From assembly GCF_900167125.1 (NCBI RefSeq), contig NZ_FUYC01000003.1, positions 1 through 64,000 of the forward strand: a stretch of DNA of 64,000 nt, in the 5' to 3' direction. Positions within the stretch are counted from its first letter, which is position 1. Each line of letters opens with the position of its first letter. Below, piece after piece: positions 1 through 8,818 of this stretch. The position numbers and the translations under genes are program-made. Under the pieces are notes generated by a model, which was given only the letters and a program-made list of their open reading frames with translations, was not told the DNA's origin and ran no database searches. This DNA is from Paucidesulfovibrio gracilis DSM 16080 (GTDB lineage: Bacteria; Desulfobacterota; Desulfovibrionia; Desulfovibrionales; Desulfovibrionaceae).

Positions 1-19
1 TGGCCCGATGCTCCGCTGA

Positions 20-94
<75 letters not shown>

Positions 95-100
95 AATTTT

Positions 101-129
101 AAGACCGGCTTTCGAGCCGGTCTTTTTTT
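101..129 (+). terminator. Rho-independent terminator after tRNA-Gly
   Basis: A perfect 10-bp stem (AAGACCGGCT/AGCCGGTCTT) with a TTCG tetraloop runs straight into a T-tract. It ends the tRNA-Gly transcript. The A-rich 5' flank could also let it work for the minus-strand nitroreductase gene that converges on it. Confidence 0.9.
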
Positions 130-160
130 GTTTTGATCTATTCAGCTCCATGCCTATCGG

Positions 161-970
161 TCAAATCCAATCCACCTGAGCCGGGTTGCGTTCCGGTATC
201 ATATAATAACGGAACTTCGTGTACCCGAGCATCAGCGCTCCGTAGATGCGAAATCCATCGGGGATGTTGAGCACTTTGTTGATGTGGTCGGTATGCTCCA
301 CAGCGTTCATGAGAAATCCGGCCCAGCAAGCGCCGATTCCTTTGGAGTGCCCGGCCAACTCCAAGTAGGTGCAGGCGATGGAGCAATCCGCGGATGGGCT
401 TTCTCCGTCAATGGGAGCGTAGGCCACCACAAGGTGGGGGGCGTGGCGCAGTACCTTGTCGTCATGCTGGGTCCGCCAGGCGCGAACCACGCCGGGAAAG
501 AGCTTGTGCGCGTCCATCCAGTCCACAATGCAGGTTGTCAATTGTTCTATGACGTTCTGATCGCTGATGATCTTCCAGCGGACAGGCTGAAGATTGTGAG
601 CCGACGGAGCGTAGCGCGCCACATCAAGCATCCATTCCAGATCGGCCCGGTCCACGGGTTTTTTCTTGAAGGTGCGGATTGACCGGCGGGACTTAAGAAA
701 CTGGGCTACCTGTTCGGGCGCTGGCTGAAGTTTCCGATCAATGGGGACGCAATTTTCCAGCCTGAGCATTTTCAGGTCCAACGCCTGGGAGGGACAGACG
801 GAAACGCAGTGCCCACAGGCAATGCAATGTTTTTTTGCAGCCCGGCGCAGGCGGGGATATCCGTCCTCTCCATAGTAAATCAGGTCGAAAGGACATTCCA
901 ATTCACAAATGCAGTCGCGATTACATTTTTCCCGATCCACAAGGATCAGGTCTTGAGCATGCTTGGTCAT
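161..970 (-). CDS. Ferredoxin-nitroreductase fusion
   Basis: This 269-residue protein has an N-terminal ferredoxin module and a C-terminal FMN-binding nitroreductase domain. Two cysteine sets are visible: C16, C20, C22, C26 (irregular spacing) and C49, C52, C55, C59 (the canonical CxxCxxCxxxCP). Two [4Fe-4S] clusters are therefore likely. From about residue 90 the RRSIRTFKKKPV motif and a following APSAHNLQP segment are typical of the nitroreductase fold, where they bind FMN. The family is common in strict anaerobes and carries electrons from ferredoxin-type donors to unknown flavin substrates. The start is supported by GAGG 9 bases upstream. It appears monocistronic and converges on tRNA-Gly. 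The substrate cannot be read from the sequence. Confidence 0.88.
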   Translation of the reverse strand: MTKHAQDLILVDREKCNRDCICELECPFDLIYYGEDGYPRLRRAAKKHCIACGHCVSVCPSQALDLKMLRLENCVPIDRKLQPAPEQVAQFLKSRRSIRTFKKKPVDRADLEWMLDVARYAPSAHNLQPVRWKIISDQNVIEQLTTCIVDWMDAHKLFPGVVRAWRTQHDDKVLRHAPHLVVAYAPIDGESPSADCSIACTYLELAGHSKGIGACWAGFLMNAVEHTDHINKVLNIPDGFRIYGALMLGYTKFRYYMIPERNPAQVDWI

Positions 971-1205
971 TGATAACTACCTCGTTTCTTCCGGCAAGGT
1001 AGCAAGGGGCGGCCATTGCGTCCACGGAAAAAGCCGTCTTGCTGGTCATTCTCGCTGTTCTACTTCAATATGCTGATATCAAAGCGTATTGATTGTTTTT
1101 TTCGGGAGAGGGCCGCAGGCCGTCCAATACGGCACGACCTCTGCATCCAATTGAGGGAGTGAAAAAACTGCCCGCTGTGACACGGCATTGAGGAGGAAAC
1201 GGTTC

Positions 1206-2165
1206 ATGACCAACGTGGTTTCTCAGGGGTATGACGTTGGCGGCAAACCGAATCGGGAATCGGACGAGTTTGCCTGGCTGGATCAATCCCCCCTTGTGGA
1301 GGATGTCCGCCGTTTGGCGAAGTCCGGAGATCCGCTGTCGGATGCTGCGTTGATGAACGTGGCGGCAAAGTATTTTTTTGCATTCGTGCATCCCGGGGCG
1401 CAGGTTAACCCGGTGCCACCACGGGAAATAGCGTCCATTCTGCACCGCTTTCAACGTTGTCGAAGTCTCAATGAACCAGATGATGACATTGAGATCATGA
1501 ATATTTTGCGGCGATTTGCTCCAGCCCTGGCCTTGAGCGCCCGCCCCGTTGTGGCGGGACATGTGCTCGGCTTGCTTGCGGCGCAATTTGTTCCGGGGAG
1601 CGGGGGGCGGTATCTTGGCCTGGATTTATATACCGGTTCCGGGCTGCTTGTGCTGGGGCAGTATCTGCTGGCAAGTCGTCACGGGTATGAATCCGTTGAA
1701 GTCTGGGGCGTCGAGGGGGACGGTGTTGCCGCAAAGCGGGCCGGATCCCTGTTGCGCTCCCTGGGCGTCGGGAATGTTGTTCCCTGCGCCCCGGAATATA
1801 CGGCGGCCTATGAAATGGTCGGAGGCCGGCGTCTTTCGCTTGTGACGTCGGCGGTGGGGGCTGGAGGAGGAATTGGGCTGTGCGATGACCGTTTCTTCAC
1901 CGCTTTTGCCGCGTTGGAACGTGCATGCTCCACTTCCTTGCAGGGGGCGTCGTTTTTCCCGGAAGGGCTTATCGTGTACAGCCGCGAGACCAATGCATCC
2001 CTGATTTTGAGCCGGGAAAACGGATTTCAGCGGCCTGCGGAGTTCGACGGTGCAGCGTTGCAACCCCAAGCCTGGATCGTGGCGGGCGACGTCATTCCGC
2101 TGCATCGTATGGGGGAGCCGCCGACCTCTCTGGAGAGGCAGCCGGATAAATCATTCAACGAGTGA
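1206..2165 (+). CDS. Methyltransferase-like protein of unknown function
   Basis: The gene encodes 319 residues from ATG 1206, which has a strong GAGGAGGA ribosome site eight bases upstream. An in-frame TTG at 1188 lies inside that site and is rejected. Residues around 135-165 read YLGLDLYTGSGLLVLG and then a VEVWGVEGD strand. This resembles the glycine-rich loop and acidic strand end of a Rossmann-type SAM-dependent methyltransferase, but I recognise no specific family and no catalytic motif. There is no signal peptide or membrane segment. The 3' end overlaps the convergent YdjM-like gene by 15 bases. Function is not assigned; the methyltransferase idea is inference. Confidence 0.7.
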   Translation: MTNVVSQGYDVGGKPNRESDEFAWLDQSPLVEDVRRLAKSGDPLSDAALMNVAAKYFFAFVHPGAQVNPVPPREIASILHRFQRCRSLNEPDDDIEIMNILRRFAPALALSARPVVAGHVLGLLAAQFVPGSGGRYLGLDLYTGSGLLVLGQYLLASRHGYESVEVWGVEGDGVAAKRAGSLLRSLGVGNVVPCAPEYTAAYEMVGGRRLSLVTSAVGAGGGIGLCDDRFFTAFAALERACSTSLQGASFFPEGLIVYSRETNASLILSRENGFQRPAEFDGAALQPQAWIVAGDVIPLHRMGEPPTSLERQPDKSFNE

Positions 2166-3161
2166 TTGGGCAAAGGTCTTGCTCCCACGGTGGAACACGA
2201 ATTGTTGAACCTGACCTTGGGCGTTGAGCTGGACGGTCAGAGCGAAGGGCGTTCGCCCGTTGGAAAAAAGGGAGCTGATGATCGGTCCTGGTGATTGAAA
2301 CCGCAGATCACCGAATTCCAAATCGCGTCCGCCGTCTGGACGTTGTGTTTCTGTATAAAATGGAAAGGCCGTGAACCAGAAATAGGTATCCAGAAATGGA
2401 GCCGCGTTTCGCAATGTGTCGAGCAGTTCACCGGACGGACGACGGTATTTGAAATCCGGTGTGGATTCATCGCGTTCCCCCATGCGAACACTCTCCAGTG
2501 CATACTGCCCGTTGTTGACCAAAATGGCCTTCCAATACAAAGGGCTGAGGGCATCCGTGGTTACGGTGAGGCAGTCGTAGGGTGCGTTTTGCTCCATGAG
2601 GCTTTGCCGGTATTGCGTCTCGGCCACAGTGCGCAATCCGGAACAAAGCAGGGGATAGGCCAATATCCAACTCAACAGCAGCAGCCCCACAATTTGTCGG
2701 TGTTGCTTGCGAAACAGCAGGTAGCCCAGGCCGAGTAACGTCAGTCCGGTGTAGAGCGGGTCAATGATGAAGACCGCGTCCATGCCAAGACGTGCATCGG
2801 TGAAAGGGGCAAATATTTGTGTTCCGTAGCTTGTGATCAAGTCTTGGTAGATGTGCAGCGAGAGCAGCCCCGCAGCAAGTGCGATGAGTTTCTTTCTGGA
2901 AGATTCGTTTGTGAGTCTGGCGTAGCACCACCCCAACAACGGGGATGCCAACAGTACGAAAAGGATGGAATGGGAAAACCCGCGATGATATCGTAAGTAA
3001 AAGGAAGGGTCTGAGCGGAAAAAGAGGATATCCGCGTCGGGAAGAATGGCCAGGAAGAGGCAAAAGACCACAAGAAATCGGGCCGCAGGCAGTCGACGGC
3101 GAACCACATGGTACACGACGGCACCGGCAGAGAGATGGGTAACAGGATCCATACGAATCAT
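2151..3161 (-). CDS. YdjM/YbcI-type membrane-bound metal-dependent hydrolase
   Basis: The product starts MIRMDPVTHLSAG, the N-terminal signature of the YdjM family of inner-membrane 'metal-dependent hydrolases' (DUF457). His and Asp residues in DPVTHL, LPDADILFF and HRGFSHSI are the likely metal ligands. Several hydrophobic helices fill residues 15-190, and a soluble C-terminal domain follows. About 336 residues are encoded from ATG 3161; ATG 3152 is an equally possible start, and neither has a strong ribosome site. Earlier in-frame codons would enter the short divergent promoter region shared with psd. Family members are associated with envelope stress and lipid-related roles, but the reaction is not established. 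Confidence 0.78.
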   Translation of the reverse strand: MIRMDPVTHLSAGAVVYHVVRRRLPAARFLVVFCLFLAILPDADILFFRSDPSFYLRYHRGFSHSILFVLLASPLLGWCYARLTNESSRKKLIALAAGLLSLHIYQDLITSYGTQIFAPFTDARLGMDAVFIIDPLYTGLTLLGLGYLLFRKQHRQIVGLLLLSWILAYPLLCSGLRTVAETQYRQSLMEQNAPYDCLTVTTDALSPLYWKAILVNNGQYALESVRMGERDESTPDFKYRRPSGELLDTLRNAAPFLDTYFWFTAFPFYTETQRPDGGRDLEFGDLRFQSPGPIISSLFSNGRTPFALTVQLNAQGQVQQFVFHRGSKTFAQSLVE

Positions 3162-3280
3162 AATACATGAGCGTCGGACCCCGCACAAGGGCGAGAGCGT
3201 GAGGTTGACCTGTGCTGCAAGGGGAGGTAGCGTACGCTTTTGCGTCATAGAATTGCCAGTGACTGGAAGCGGAGGACACC

Positions 3281-3937
3281 ATGCAGCAGCGGTCCATCGG
3301 TATTTGCCCGGAAGGTTATCCTTTTTTGATTCTCGCGGCTTTCGCCACCGTCGTTTTCGCCATTCTGGAATGGTGGTTTATGGCGCTGGTGGGGCTTGCG
3401 GCAACAGCCTTTGTCGGGCATTTTTTCCGTGACCCGGAGCGCGTCCCTCCCGAGGATGTGGAGGCCGTGGTTTCTCCCGCCGATGGGCGTATCGTCAAGA
3501 TCGCCCGCGAAAGCGATCCCCTTTCCGGGGAGGAAAAACAGGTCATTTGCGTGTTTATGAATCTCGTGGACGTGCATGTGAACCGTATGCCCGTTTCCGG
3601 AAAGATAGATGTTATTCGTTATATCCCTGGAGCGTTCTTCAACGCCTCGCTGGATAAAGCCAGCACGGACAACGAGCGTAATATTTTGGAAGTCGTCGGC
3701 AAAGGCAACCAGCGTTTCGTGATTGTGCAGATAGCGGGACTGATTGCCCGTCGCATCGTCTGCTGGTCGGAAAAAGGCGACAAGCTCAAACGCGGTGAGC
3801 GATTTGGTATGATCCGTTTCGGCTCCCGCGTGGATTTGTACCTGCCGGAAGGCTTTGAACCCAGCGTTGTGGTCGGGGAACAGGTCTTTGCCGGGGAAAC
3901 CGCCATTGCCAAGCGCAAGGCATCTAACAGTATATAA
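3281..3937 (+). CDS. psd: Phosphatidylserine decarboxylase, short archaeal-type
   Basis: This enzyme decarboxylates phosphatidylserine to phosphatidylethanolamine in the inner membrane. At 218 residues it is the short PSD form rather than the ~320-residue E. coli form. Two hydrophobic segments (about residues 12-47) anchor it. SPADGR (65-70) and DVHVNR (97-102) are conserved motifs. The self-cleavage site is the FGS motif at G181-S182, where the serine becomes the pyruvoyl cofactor. A ribosome site (GCGGAGGA) precedes the ATG. pssA, which makes its substrate, follows 141 bases downstream, so the pair forms the phosphatidylethanolamine pathway, probably in one transcript. Confidence 0.95.
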   Translation: MQQRSIGICPEGYPFLILAAFATVVFAILEWWFMALVGLAATAFVGHFFRDPERVPPEDVEAVVSPADGRIVKIARESDPLSGEEKQVICVFMNLVDVHVNRMPVSGKIDVIRYIPGAFFNASLDKASTDNERNILEVVGKGNQRFVIVQIAGLIARRIVCWSEKGDKLKRGERFGMIRFGSRVDLYLPEGFEPSVVVGEQVFAGETAIAKRKASNSI

Positions 3938-4078
3938 TACTCCAACAGCATAACAGGTGGTTTGCTGCGCTGGGAGAATGTCGGCCGCTTAACGCGTTGA
4001 GCCGATGAACACGTTTCGCCACATTGTAAGGGTTTGAAACGAACCAGGGCATACGGCAACCCGCCGGGAGAGGAATGC

Positions 4079-4873
4079 ATGAGTGCACGTAAACGGCTGC
4101 CCCGTAGTAAGGCCGTGTATATTTTACCCAACATGCTGACCACGGCCAGCCTGTTTCTTGGATTCATGGGCGTGGTCTGGTCCATGGCAGGAGATTTCGA
4201 GGCCACGGCTCTGGCCATTCTCGGCAGTGCCGTGTTCGACGCTCTGGATGGGCGTGTGGCCCGCATGACCAACAGCACCAGCGAGTTCGGCGTTCAGTTC
4301 GATTCCCTGGCGGATCTTGTGGCCTTTGGTGTCTCCCCTGCCGTGCTGGTCTATACCTGGCAGCTTTCCCAGTTCGGAAGGTTGGGGCTGATGGCCTCCT
4401 TTTTGCTCGTGGCGTGCGGTGCCTTGCGGCTGGCTCGATTCAATGTCCAGGCCAAAGTGGCGGACAAGCGTTTTTTCACCGGCCTGCCGATTCCGGCTTC
4501 GGCCTGTACCCTGGCAACGCTTGTGCTTTTTGTGCCGTTCGTACCTCAGCAGTTGATCGACGCGGCTTTGGCACCGGCGTTGTTGGCATTGGTGTATTTG
4601 GTTTCTTTTCTCATGGTCAGCACGGTGCGTTTTGCGTCGTTCAAGGAATTGGGCTTTTTGCGGGCGCATTCCTTTGGGACCATGGTGGTCGCCATCCTGC
4701 TGTTTGTGTTGATTGCCACCAAGCCACGCGCACTGGGATTCGTGATCTTCCTGTCTTACATTATTTCCGGACTTGGATACACGCTGTTTGTGCTTTCCCG
4801 TCGGGGGGCCAAACTTTCCCGCCATTCTCGCGAGGACTCCAGCACGGTGTGTAGCGAGGAAAACGGTCAATAG
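4079..4873 (+). CDS. pssA: CDP-diacylglycerol-serine O-phosphatidyltransferase
   Basis: It condenses CDP-diacylglycerol with serine to give phosphatidylserine, the substrate of the adjacent psd product. The full CDP-alcohol phosphotransferase motif DGxxARx8GxxxDxxxD is present from about residue 56 (DGRVAR, then G, D and D at the right spacing). About eight hydrophobic helices make it an integral membrane protein of 264 residues. The start at ATG 4079 is chosen because GGGAGAGGA lies five bases upstream; a longer reading to 4034 has no ribosome site. A strong terminator follows the stop codon. Confidence 0.95.
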   Translation: MSARKRLPRSKAVYILPNMLTTASLFLGFMGVVWSMAGDFEATALAILGSAVFDALDGRVARMTNSTSEFGVQFDSLADLVAFGVSPAVLVYTWQLSQFGRLGLMASFLLVACGALRLARFNVQAKVADKRFFTGLPIPASACTLATLVLFVPFVPQQLIDAALAPALLALVYLVSFLMVSTVRFASFKELGFLRAHSFGTMVVAILLFVLIATKPRALGFVIFLSYIISGLGYTLFVLSRRGAKLSRHSREDSSTVCSEENGQ

Positions 4874-4895
4874 CGGCGCGTCGGCGCAGGAGAAA

Positions 4896-4924
4896 AGGCA
4901 GGCTGGTTGGCCTGCCTTTTTTTA
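4896..4924 (+). terminator. Rho-independent terminator after pssA
   Basis: An 8-bp perfect stem AGGCAGGC/GCCTGCCT with a six-base loop is followed by seven T residues. It separates the phospholipid genes from the leucine operon. Confidence 0.92.
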
Positions 4925-4982
4925 TGCCCACGGTGTGTATCCGGCTTTCAATGAGTAAGACCGTATCTCTTTGAAAAAGATG

Positions 4983-5012
4983 TTGACAGTATCCAACGGT
5001 TCCGTCTAGCTT
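4983..5012 (+). promoter_or_regulatory. Candidate sigma-70 promoter of the leu operon
   Basis: A perfect TTGACA (4983-4988) is followed 18 bases later by TAGCTT (5007-5012), a weak -10 match. It lies just beyond the pssA terminator and upstream of the leader peptide. If this is the promoter, transcription would start near 5019, almost on the leader ATG, making the leader message nearly leaderless. Confidence 0.5.
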
Positions 5013-5020
5013 TACACATC

Positions 5021-5092
5021 ATGTCCTATTGGAAAACTCAGATCCTCGGATCCTTCTTTTCCGCCTTTTCCCTACGCCCCCTATCCCTATAG
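5021..5092 (+). CDS. leuL: Candidate leucine leader peptide
   Basis: A 23-codon reading frame begins ATG TCC TAT TGG and ends CTA CGC CCC CTA TCC CTA followed by TAG. Four of the 23 residues are leucine, and the last three are CTA, a codon avoided in the neighbouring GC-rich genes. Clustered rare cognate codons just before the stop are the classic mark of an attenuation leader. The frame lies between the promoter and leuA. No Shine-Dalgarno sequence precedes the ATG, which is the main weakness; leaderless initiation could explain this. The symbol is by analogy with enterobacterial leuL. Confidence 0.5.
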   Translation: MSYWKTQILGSFFSAFSLRPLSL

Positions 5093-5224
5093 GGGGGCTT
5101 CCCACTGCGCATTCCTTGCGCTGACTTCATTTTTTCATTCCTCTCCATGCCCCCGGAGAGCCGGTCGTGTCCCTGACGCCGGTGTCCCCTGGGGTGGACG
5201 TGGCGTCGCATCATATCCTTTTTT
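5077..5224 (+). promoter_or_regulatory. Candidate leu attenuator structures
   Basis: A perfect 8-bp hairpin (CCCCCTAT, loop CCCT, ATAGGGGG; 5077-5096) covers the last leader codons and stop, so a ribosome there would melt it. Further hairpins follow at 5141-5160 (CTCTCC/GGAGAG) and 5175-5207 (GACGCC/GGCGTC outer stem). A T6 run lies at 5219-5224, just before leuA. The G-run 5093-5098 could instead pair with 5149-5154, giving mutually exclusive folds. The T-run sits 11 bases from the last stem, so the terminator form is not ideal. Confidence 0.4.
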
Positions 5225-5244
5225 AGCAACCGATGGAGGCAGTC

Positions 5245-6783
5245 ATGTCTGACCGTGTGTATGTATTCGACACCACCCTTCGCGACGGTGAACAGTCCCC
5301 CGGCGCAACCATGAGCCTGGAAGAAAAAATCAGCATGGCCCACCAGCTTGAAGCGCTCGGTGTGGACATCATTGAAGCGGGATTTCCCATTGCCAGCCAA
5401 GGGGATTTTGAGGCGGTCCGCGCCATTTCCAGGGCCGTGAGCGACAGGGTTCAGGTTGCCGGACTGTGCCGCGCCGTTCCCAAAGATATCGACCGTGCCT
5501 GGGAAGCCGTGAAGGACGCGGGCAATCCGCGTATTCACACCTTTCTTGCCACCAGCGATATTCACATGAAATATAAACTCCAGCGCACGCCGGAGCAGGT
5601 ATTGGAAATGGCTGAGGCGGCGGTATCCCGTGCCGCGACCTACACGTCCAACGTAGAGTTCTCCGCCGAAGATGCCAGCCGTTCGGATTGGGATTTCCTG
5701 GCTAAGGTGTTTGAGCGGGTCATTGATTGCGGGGCCACCACGGTAAACGTCCCGGATACCGTGGGGTATGTGCAGCCTTTCGAGTATCATGAGATGATCA
5801 AATATCTTATGGACAGGATTCCCAACAGCCATAAGGCCGTGTTTTCCGTCCACTGCCACAATGACCTGGGGCTGGCCGTCGCCAATACCCTGGCCGCCAT
5901 CCGTGCTGGGGCGCGGCAGGTGGAATGCACGGTTTCCGGCATTGGCGAGCGGGCTGGCAATGCGGCTGTTGAAGAAGTGGTCATGGCTTTGAACACTCGT
6001 AAGGACATCTACGACGTCACAACAAATGTCGATACCACACAGATTTTCCCTTCCTGCCGTCGGCTTTCCCAGATCATTGGTCAGCCCATCCCCCCCTATA
6101 AGGCAATCGTCGGACCTAACGCTTTTGCGCATGAATCCGGCGTCCACCAGGACGGGGTACTCAAAAATCCCATGACCTACGAGATTATGACCCCGGAATC
6201 CATCGGCAGAACCGGCACCGAAATGGTCATCGGTAAGCATTCCGGATCCCATGCGGTCAAGGCCAAGGTCCGCGAGTTGGGGTATGAACTGGACGAGGAA
6301 CAACTCGGCCTGGTGTTTGAGGCCGTAAAAGGACTCGCGGACAAGAAGGAAAAAATTTACGATGAGGATGTCCATGCCATGATTATGGAGAAGGTCTTCC
6401 GCAAGCGTGATCTTTTCCGCATCAGGGACATGAGCGTATCTTCCAGCTCGGGAAGTGTGCCGCCCCAGGCGGCCGTGGTCATGGAGTTCCTCCAAGACGG
6501 CGAACCCGTGGAGGAAAAAACCAATGTTGTTTTTGGAAAAGGCTGTGTGGACGCGGTGTTCCAGTGCATTTGCGGAGTCGTGGGAGCCGCTCCCAAGCTG
6601 GAGCGTTACTCGGTTACCGCAGTGACGGCCGGTACCGACGCTCTCGGGCAGGTGAGCATTCGCATCGAGGAAAACGGCCTGCGCGCCGTGGGACGTTCCG
6701 CGGATTCCGACGTGATCCGTGCGTCCGCCATGGCCCTGGTCAACGCACTGAACCGTTTGATGAAGATCAAAGAGGAGCAATAA
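5245..6783 (+). CDS. leuA: 2-isopropylmalate synthase
   Basis: LeuA catalyses the first committed step of leucine synthesis: 2-oxoisovalerate plus acetyl-CoA gives 2-isopropylmalate. [13 protein letters not shown] (residues 8-20) and the metal-binding HCHNDLGLA motif (about 200) mark the DRE-TIM barrel. The C-terminal ~120 residues form the leucine-binding allosteric domain, so feedback inhibition is expected. The 512-residue length is normal for the long LeuA form. ATG 5245 is preferred over ATG 5233 because GGAGG lies between them at proper spacing. leuC follows directly after its stop codon, indicating translational coupling. Expression may be controlled by the leader described upstream. 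Confidence 0.97.
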   Translation: MSDRVYVFDTTLRDGEQSPGATMSLEEKISMAHQLEALGVDIIEAGFPIASQGDFEAVRAISRAVSDRVQVAGLCRAVPKDIDRAWEAVKDAGNPRIHTFLATSDIHMKYKLQRTPEQVLEMAEAAVSRAATYTSNVEFSAEDASRSDWDFLAKVFERVIDCGATTVNVPDTVGYVQPFEYHEMIKYLMDRIPNSHKAVFSVHCHNDLGLAVANTLAAIRAGARQVECTVSGIGERAGNAAVEEVVMALNTRKDIYDVTTNVDTTQIFPSCRRLSQIIGQPIPPYKAIVGPNAFAHESGVHQDGVLKNPMTYEIMTPESIGRTGTEMVIGKHSGSHAVKAKVRELGYELDEEQLGLVFEAVKGLADKKEKIYDEDVHAMIMEKVFRKRDLFRIRDMSVSSSSGSVPPQAAVVMEFLQDGEPVEEKTNVVFGKGCVDAVFQCICGVVGAAPKLERYSVTAVTAGTDALGQVSIRIEENGLRAVGRSADSDVIRASAMALVNALNRLMKIKEEQ

Positions 6784-8040
6784 ATGCCCAAGACCCTTGC
6801 CGAGAAAATCATCCAACAGCATACCCAGGAGCCTGCGGAGGCCGGAAATATCGTCCGGTGCCGTGTGGATATGGTGCTGGCGAACGACATCACCGCGCCC
6901 CTGGCCATCAAGTCGTTCAAGGCCATGGGCGCAGATCGGGTCTTTGACAGGGATAAGGTCGCCTTGGTCTGTGATCATTTTACACCGAACAAGGACATTG
7001 ACTCCGCGGAGCAGGTCAAGACCGTACGCGAATTTGCTGAAGCCATGGGCGTCACGCATTATTACGAGGGCGGCAATGTTGGGGTGGAGCATGCCCTTTT
7101 GCCGGAACTCGGCATTGTGGGACCAGGCGATGTGGTCGTGGGCGCCGACAGCCACACCTGTACCTACGGTGGACTTGGTGCGTTTGCCACGGGCATGGGA
7201 TCCACGGACATTGCTGCGGCCATGGCCCTTGGAGAAACCTGGTTCAAGGTGCCGCCCACCATTCGAGTCGAGATTTCCGGTACGCCACAGCCCCATGTGG
7301 GTGCCAAGGACTATATGCTGCGGCTCATCGGGGAAATCGGCGTTGCCGGGGCGTTGTACAAGGCTCTGGAATTCGGCGGCCCTGCAGTGGAGGCTCTGAG
7401 TGTTGAAGGCCGTATGACAATGGCCAACATGGCCATTGAGGCCGGAGGCAAAGCCGGTCTGTTTGCCGTGGACGATAAGACCATCGCCTATGCGCGCCGT
7501 GCCGGGCGGAGCGGTAACCAGGCCATGACGCCGGATTCCGATGCCGGGTATGAACGGGTCGTGGTTATTCGGTTGGACGGAATGTCCCCGCAGATCGCCT
7601 GTCCCCATCTGCCGGATAATGTCCACTCCGTGGATGAGGTGGCGGGGTTGCGCGTGGATCAGGCCGTAATTGGTTCCTGTACCAACGGGCGTATCGAAGA
7701 CATGCGCGAGGCCGCGGCAGTACTCAAAGGGAAAAAGGTCTCCAGCCGGGTTCGCTGCATCGTGCTCCCGGCTACTCCGGCAATTTGGAAGCAGGCGCTC
7801 AAGGAAGGATTGATCGAAGTGTTCATGGAGGCTGGGTGCGTGGTCGGCCCGGCCACCTGCGGTCCGTGCCTCGGGGGGCACATGGGAATTCTTGCGGGAG
7901 GAGAGCGGGCCATCGCCACGACCAACCGCAATTTCAAGGGGCGCATGGGAAGTCTGGAAAGCGAGGTGTACCTGTCGAATCCGGCTGTGGCGGCGGCCTC
8001 TGCCGTGGTGGGTGAGATCGTGCATCCCTCTCATATCTGA
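6784..8040 (+). CDS. leuC: 3-isopropylmalate dehydratase large subunit
   Basis: This aconitase-family subunit carries the [4Fe-4S] cluster that isomerises 2-isopropylmalate to 3-isopropylmalate. The cluster ligands are C299 (IGSCTNGR) and C359/C362 (ATCGPC). At 418 residues it belongs to the shorter LeuC/HacA-type group found in archaea and many anaerobes, rather than the ~470-residue enterobacterial form. Its ATG abuts the leuA stop. The small subunit leuD follows after an unusually long 238-base gap. The cluster type is oxygen-sensitive, in keeping with an anaerobic host. Confidence 0.96.
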   Translation: MPKTLAEKIIQQHTQEPAEAGNIVRCRVDMVLANDITAPLAIKSFKAMGADRVFDRDKVALVCDHFTPNKDIDSAEQVKTVREFAEAMGVTHYYEGGNVGVEHALLPELGIVGPGDVVVGADSHTCTYGGLGAFATGMGSTDIAAAMALGETWFKVPPTIRVEISGTPQPHVGAKDYMLRLIGEIGVAGALYKALEFGGPAVEALSVEGRMTMANMAIEAGGKAGLFAVDDKTIAYARRAGRSGNQAMTPDSDAGYERVVVIRLDGMSPQIACPHLPDNVHSVDEVAGLRVDQAVIGSCTNGRIEDMREAAAVLKGKKVSSRVRCIVLPATPAIWKQALKEGLIEVFMEAGCVVGPATCGPCLGGHMGILAGGERAIATTNRNFKGRMGSLESEVYLSNPAVAAASAVVGEIVHPSHI

Positions 8041-8278
8041 GCCATGGGGAGTGCGAGGGATCGTGCAGGATATGATCGTAGGTGAAGCCGGGGAGAATAG
8101 GCAAATCGTACCGTGGAGATCCTCCACGAGAAACGCCCGGCAACGTGAGAACGCGGCGCGTTGACCATTTTGATGAAGGTCAGGGCGGGAGGGCAAGCCC
8201 GCTGGACCCGTCGCGATGATCATTTACTGGATCAGCGATCGGACAGGAACGCCGATTGGAACCACAAGGGAGTGACGA
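8041..8278 (+). other. Structured leuC-leuD intergenic region
   Basis: This 238-base gap separates two genes whose products form one enzyme and which usually touch. It contains a perfect 7-bp hairpin CGTGGAG/CTCCACG (8112-8128) and a GC-rich hairpin GCGGG/CCCGC near 8190. I see no convincing reading frame with a ribosome site, no T-tract terminator and no clear promoter. It might be an mRNA-processing or stability element, or the remains of a lost gene. Confidence 0.4.
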
Positions 8279-8773
8279 ATGCAGGTGAAGGGAAAAGCCC
8301 ACGTTGTGGGCGACCATATTGATACGGACGCCATCATCCCGGCGCGTTTTTTGGTGACCACCGATCCCAAGGAGCTGGGAGCCAAATGCATGGAAGGGTT
8401 GGAAGAGGGCTGGATCGCTCGGGTCAACCAAGGAGACATCCTGGTGGCCGGAGAGAATTTCGGGTGCGGCTCTTCCCGGGAACATGCTCCGATTTCGATT
8501 CTTGGGGCTGGAATTCCTGTGGTGGTGGCCAAGAGTTTTGCGCGTATCTTTTACCGCAACGGTTTCAACATGGGGCTGGTGCTCCTGGAAGTGGGCGAGG
8601 ATATCGAAAAACTCGGTGATGGGGATACGCTTGACGTGGATACGGCGCAGGGCGTCATTTACAATCGTACCACCGGGGAGACTGTACAGTGCGCGCCTGT
8701 CCCACCTTTCATGCAGGAGATTTTGGACGCTGGGGGCTTGGTTCCGTACGGCCGGCAACGGCTCAGAGCATAG
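8279..8773 (+). CDS. leuD: 3-isopropylmalate dehydratase small subunit
   Basis: LeuD is the swivelling small subunit that completes the substrate site of LeuC. The motif [12 protein letters not shown] (about residues 60-71) is the family signature, with its serine and arginine contacting substrate. At 164 residues it matches the short LeuD that partners HacA-type LeuC. The AGGGAG ribosome site is well placed. leuB follows 45 bases later with its own ribosome site. Confidence 0.96.
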   Translation: MQVKGKAHVVGDHIDTDAIIPARFLVTTDPKELGAKCMEGLEEGWIARVNQGDILVAGENFGCGSSREHAPISILGAGIPVVVAKSFARIFYRNGFNMGLVLLEVGEDIEKLGDGDTLDVDTAQGVIYNRTTGETVQCAPVPPFMQEILDAGGLVPYGRQRLRA

Positions 8774-8818
8774 TTCGGCAGCGCAAAAACGTTTTTATAC
8801 AGGAAGGATACGATAATC

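Noticed and set aside
5175-5224. A T-box riboswitch before leuA
   Set aside because: GGGTGGAC near 5192 looks like part of a T-box, but UGGA would not pair with the ACCA end of tRNA-Leu, no stem I/specifier loop is evident, and the motif is on the 3' side of the hairpin. A leader peptide fits better.
5038-8223. A 1061-residue reading frame on the minus strand opposite the leu operon
   Set aside because: It lies exactly antisense to leuA and leuC, which have all their motifs. Its translation is low-complexity and His/Gly/Arg-rich, typical of the shadow of GC-rich coding DNA.
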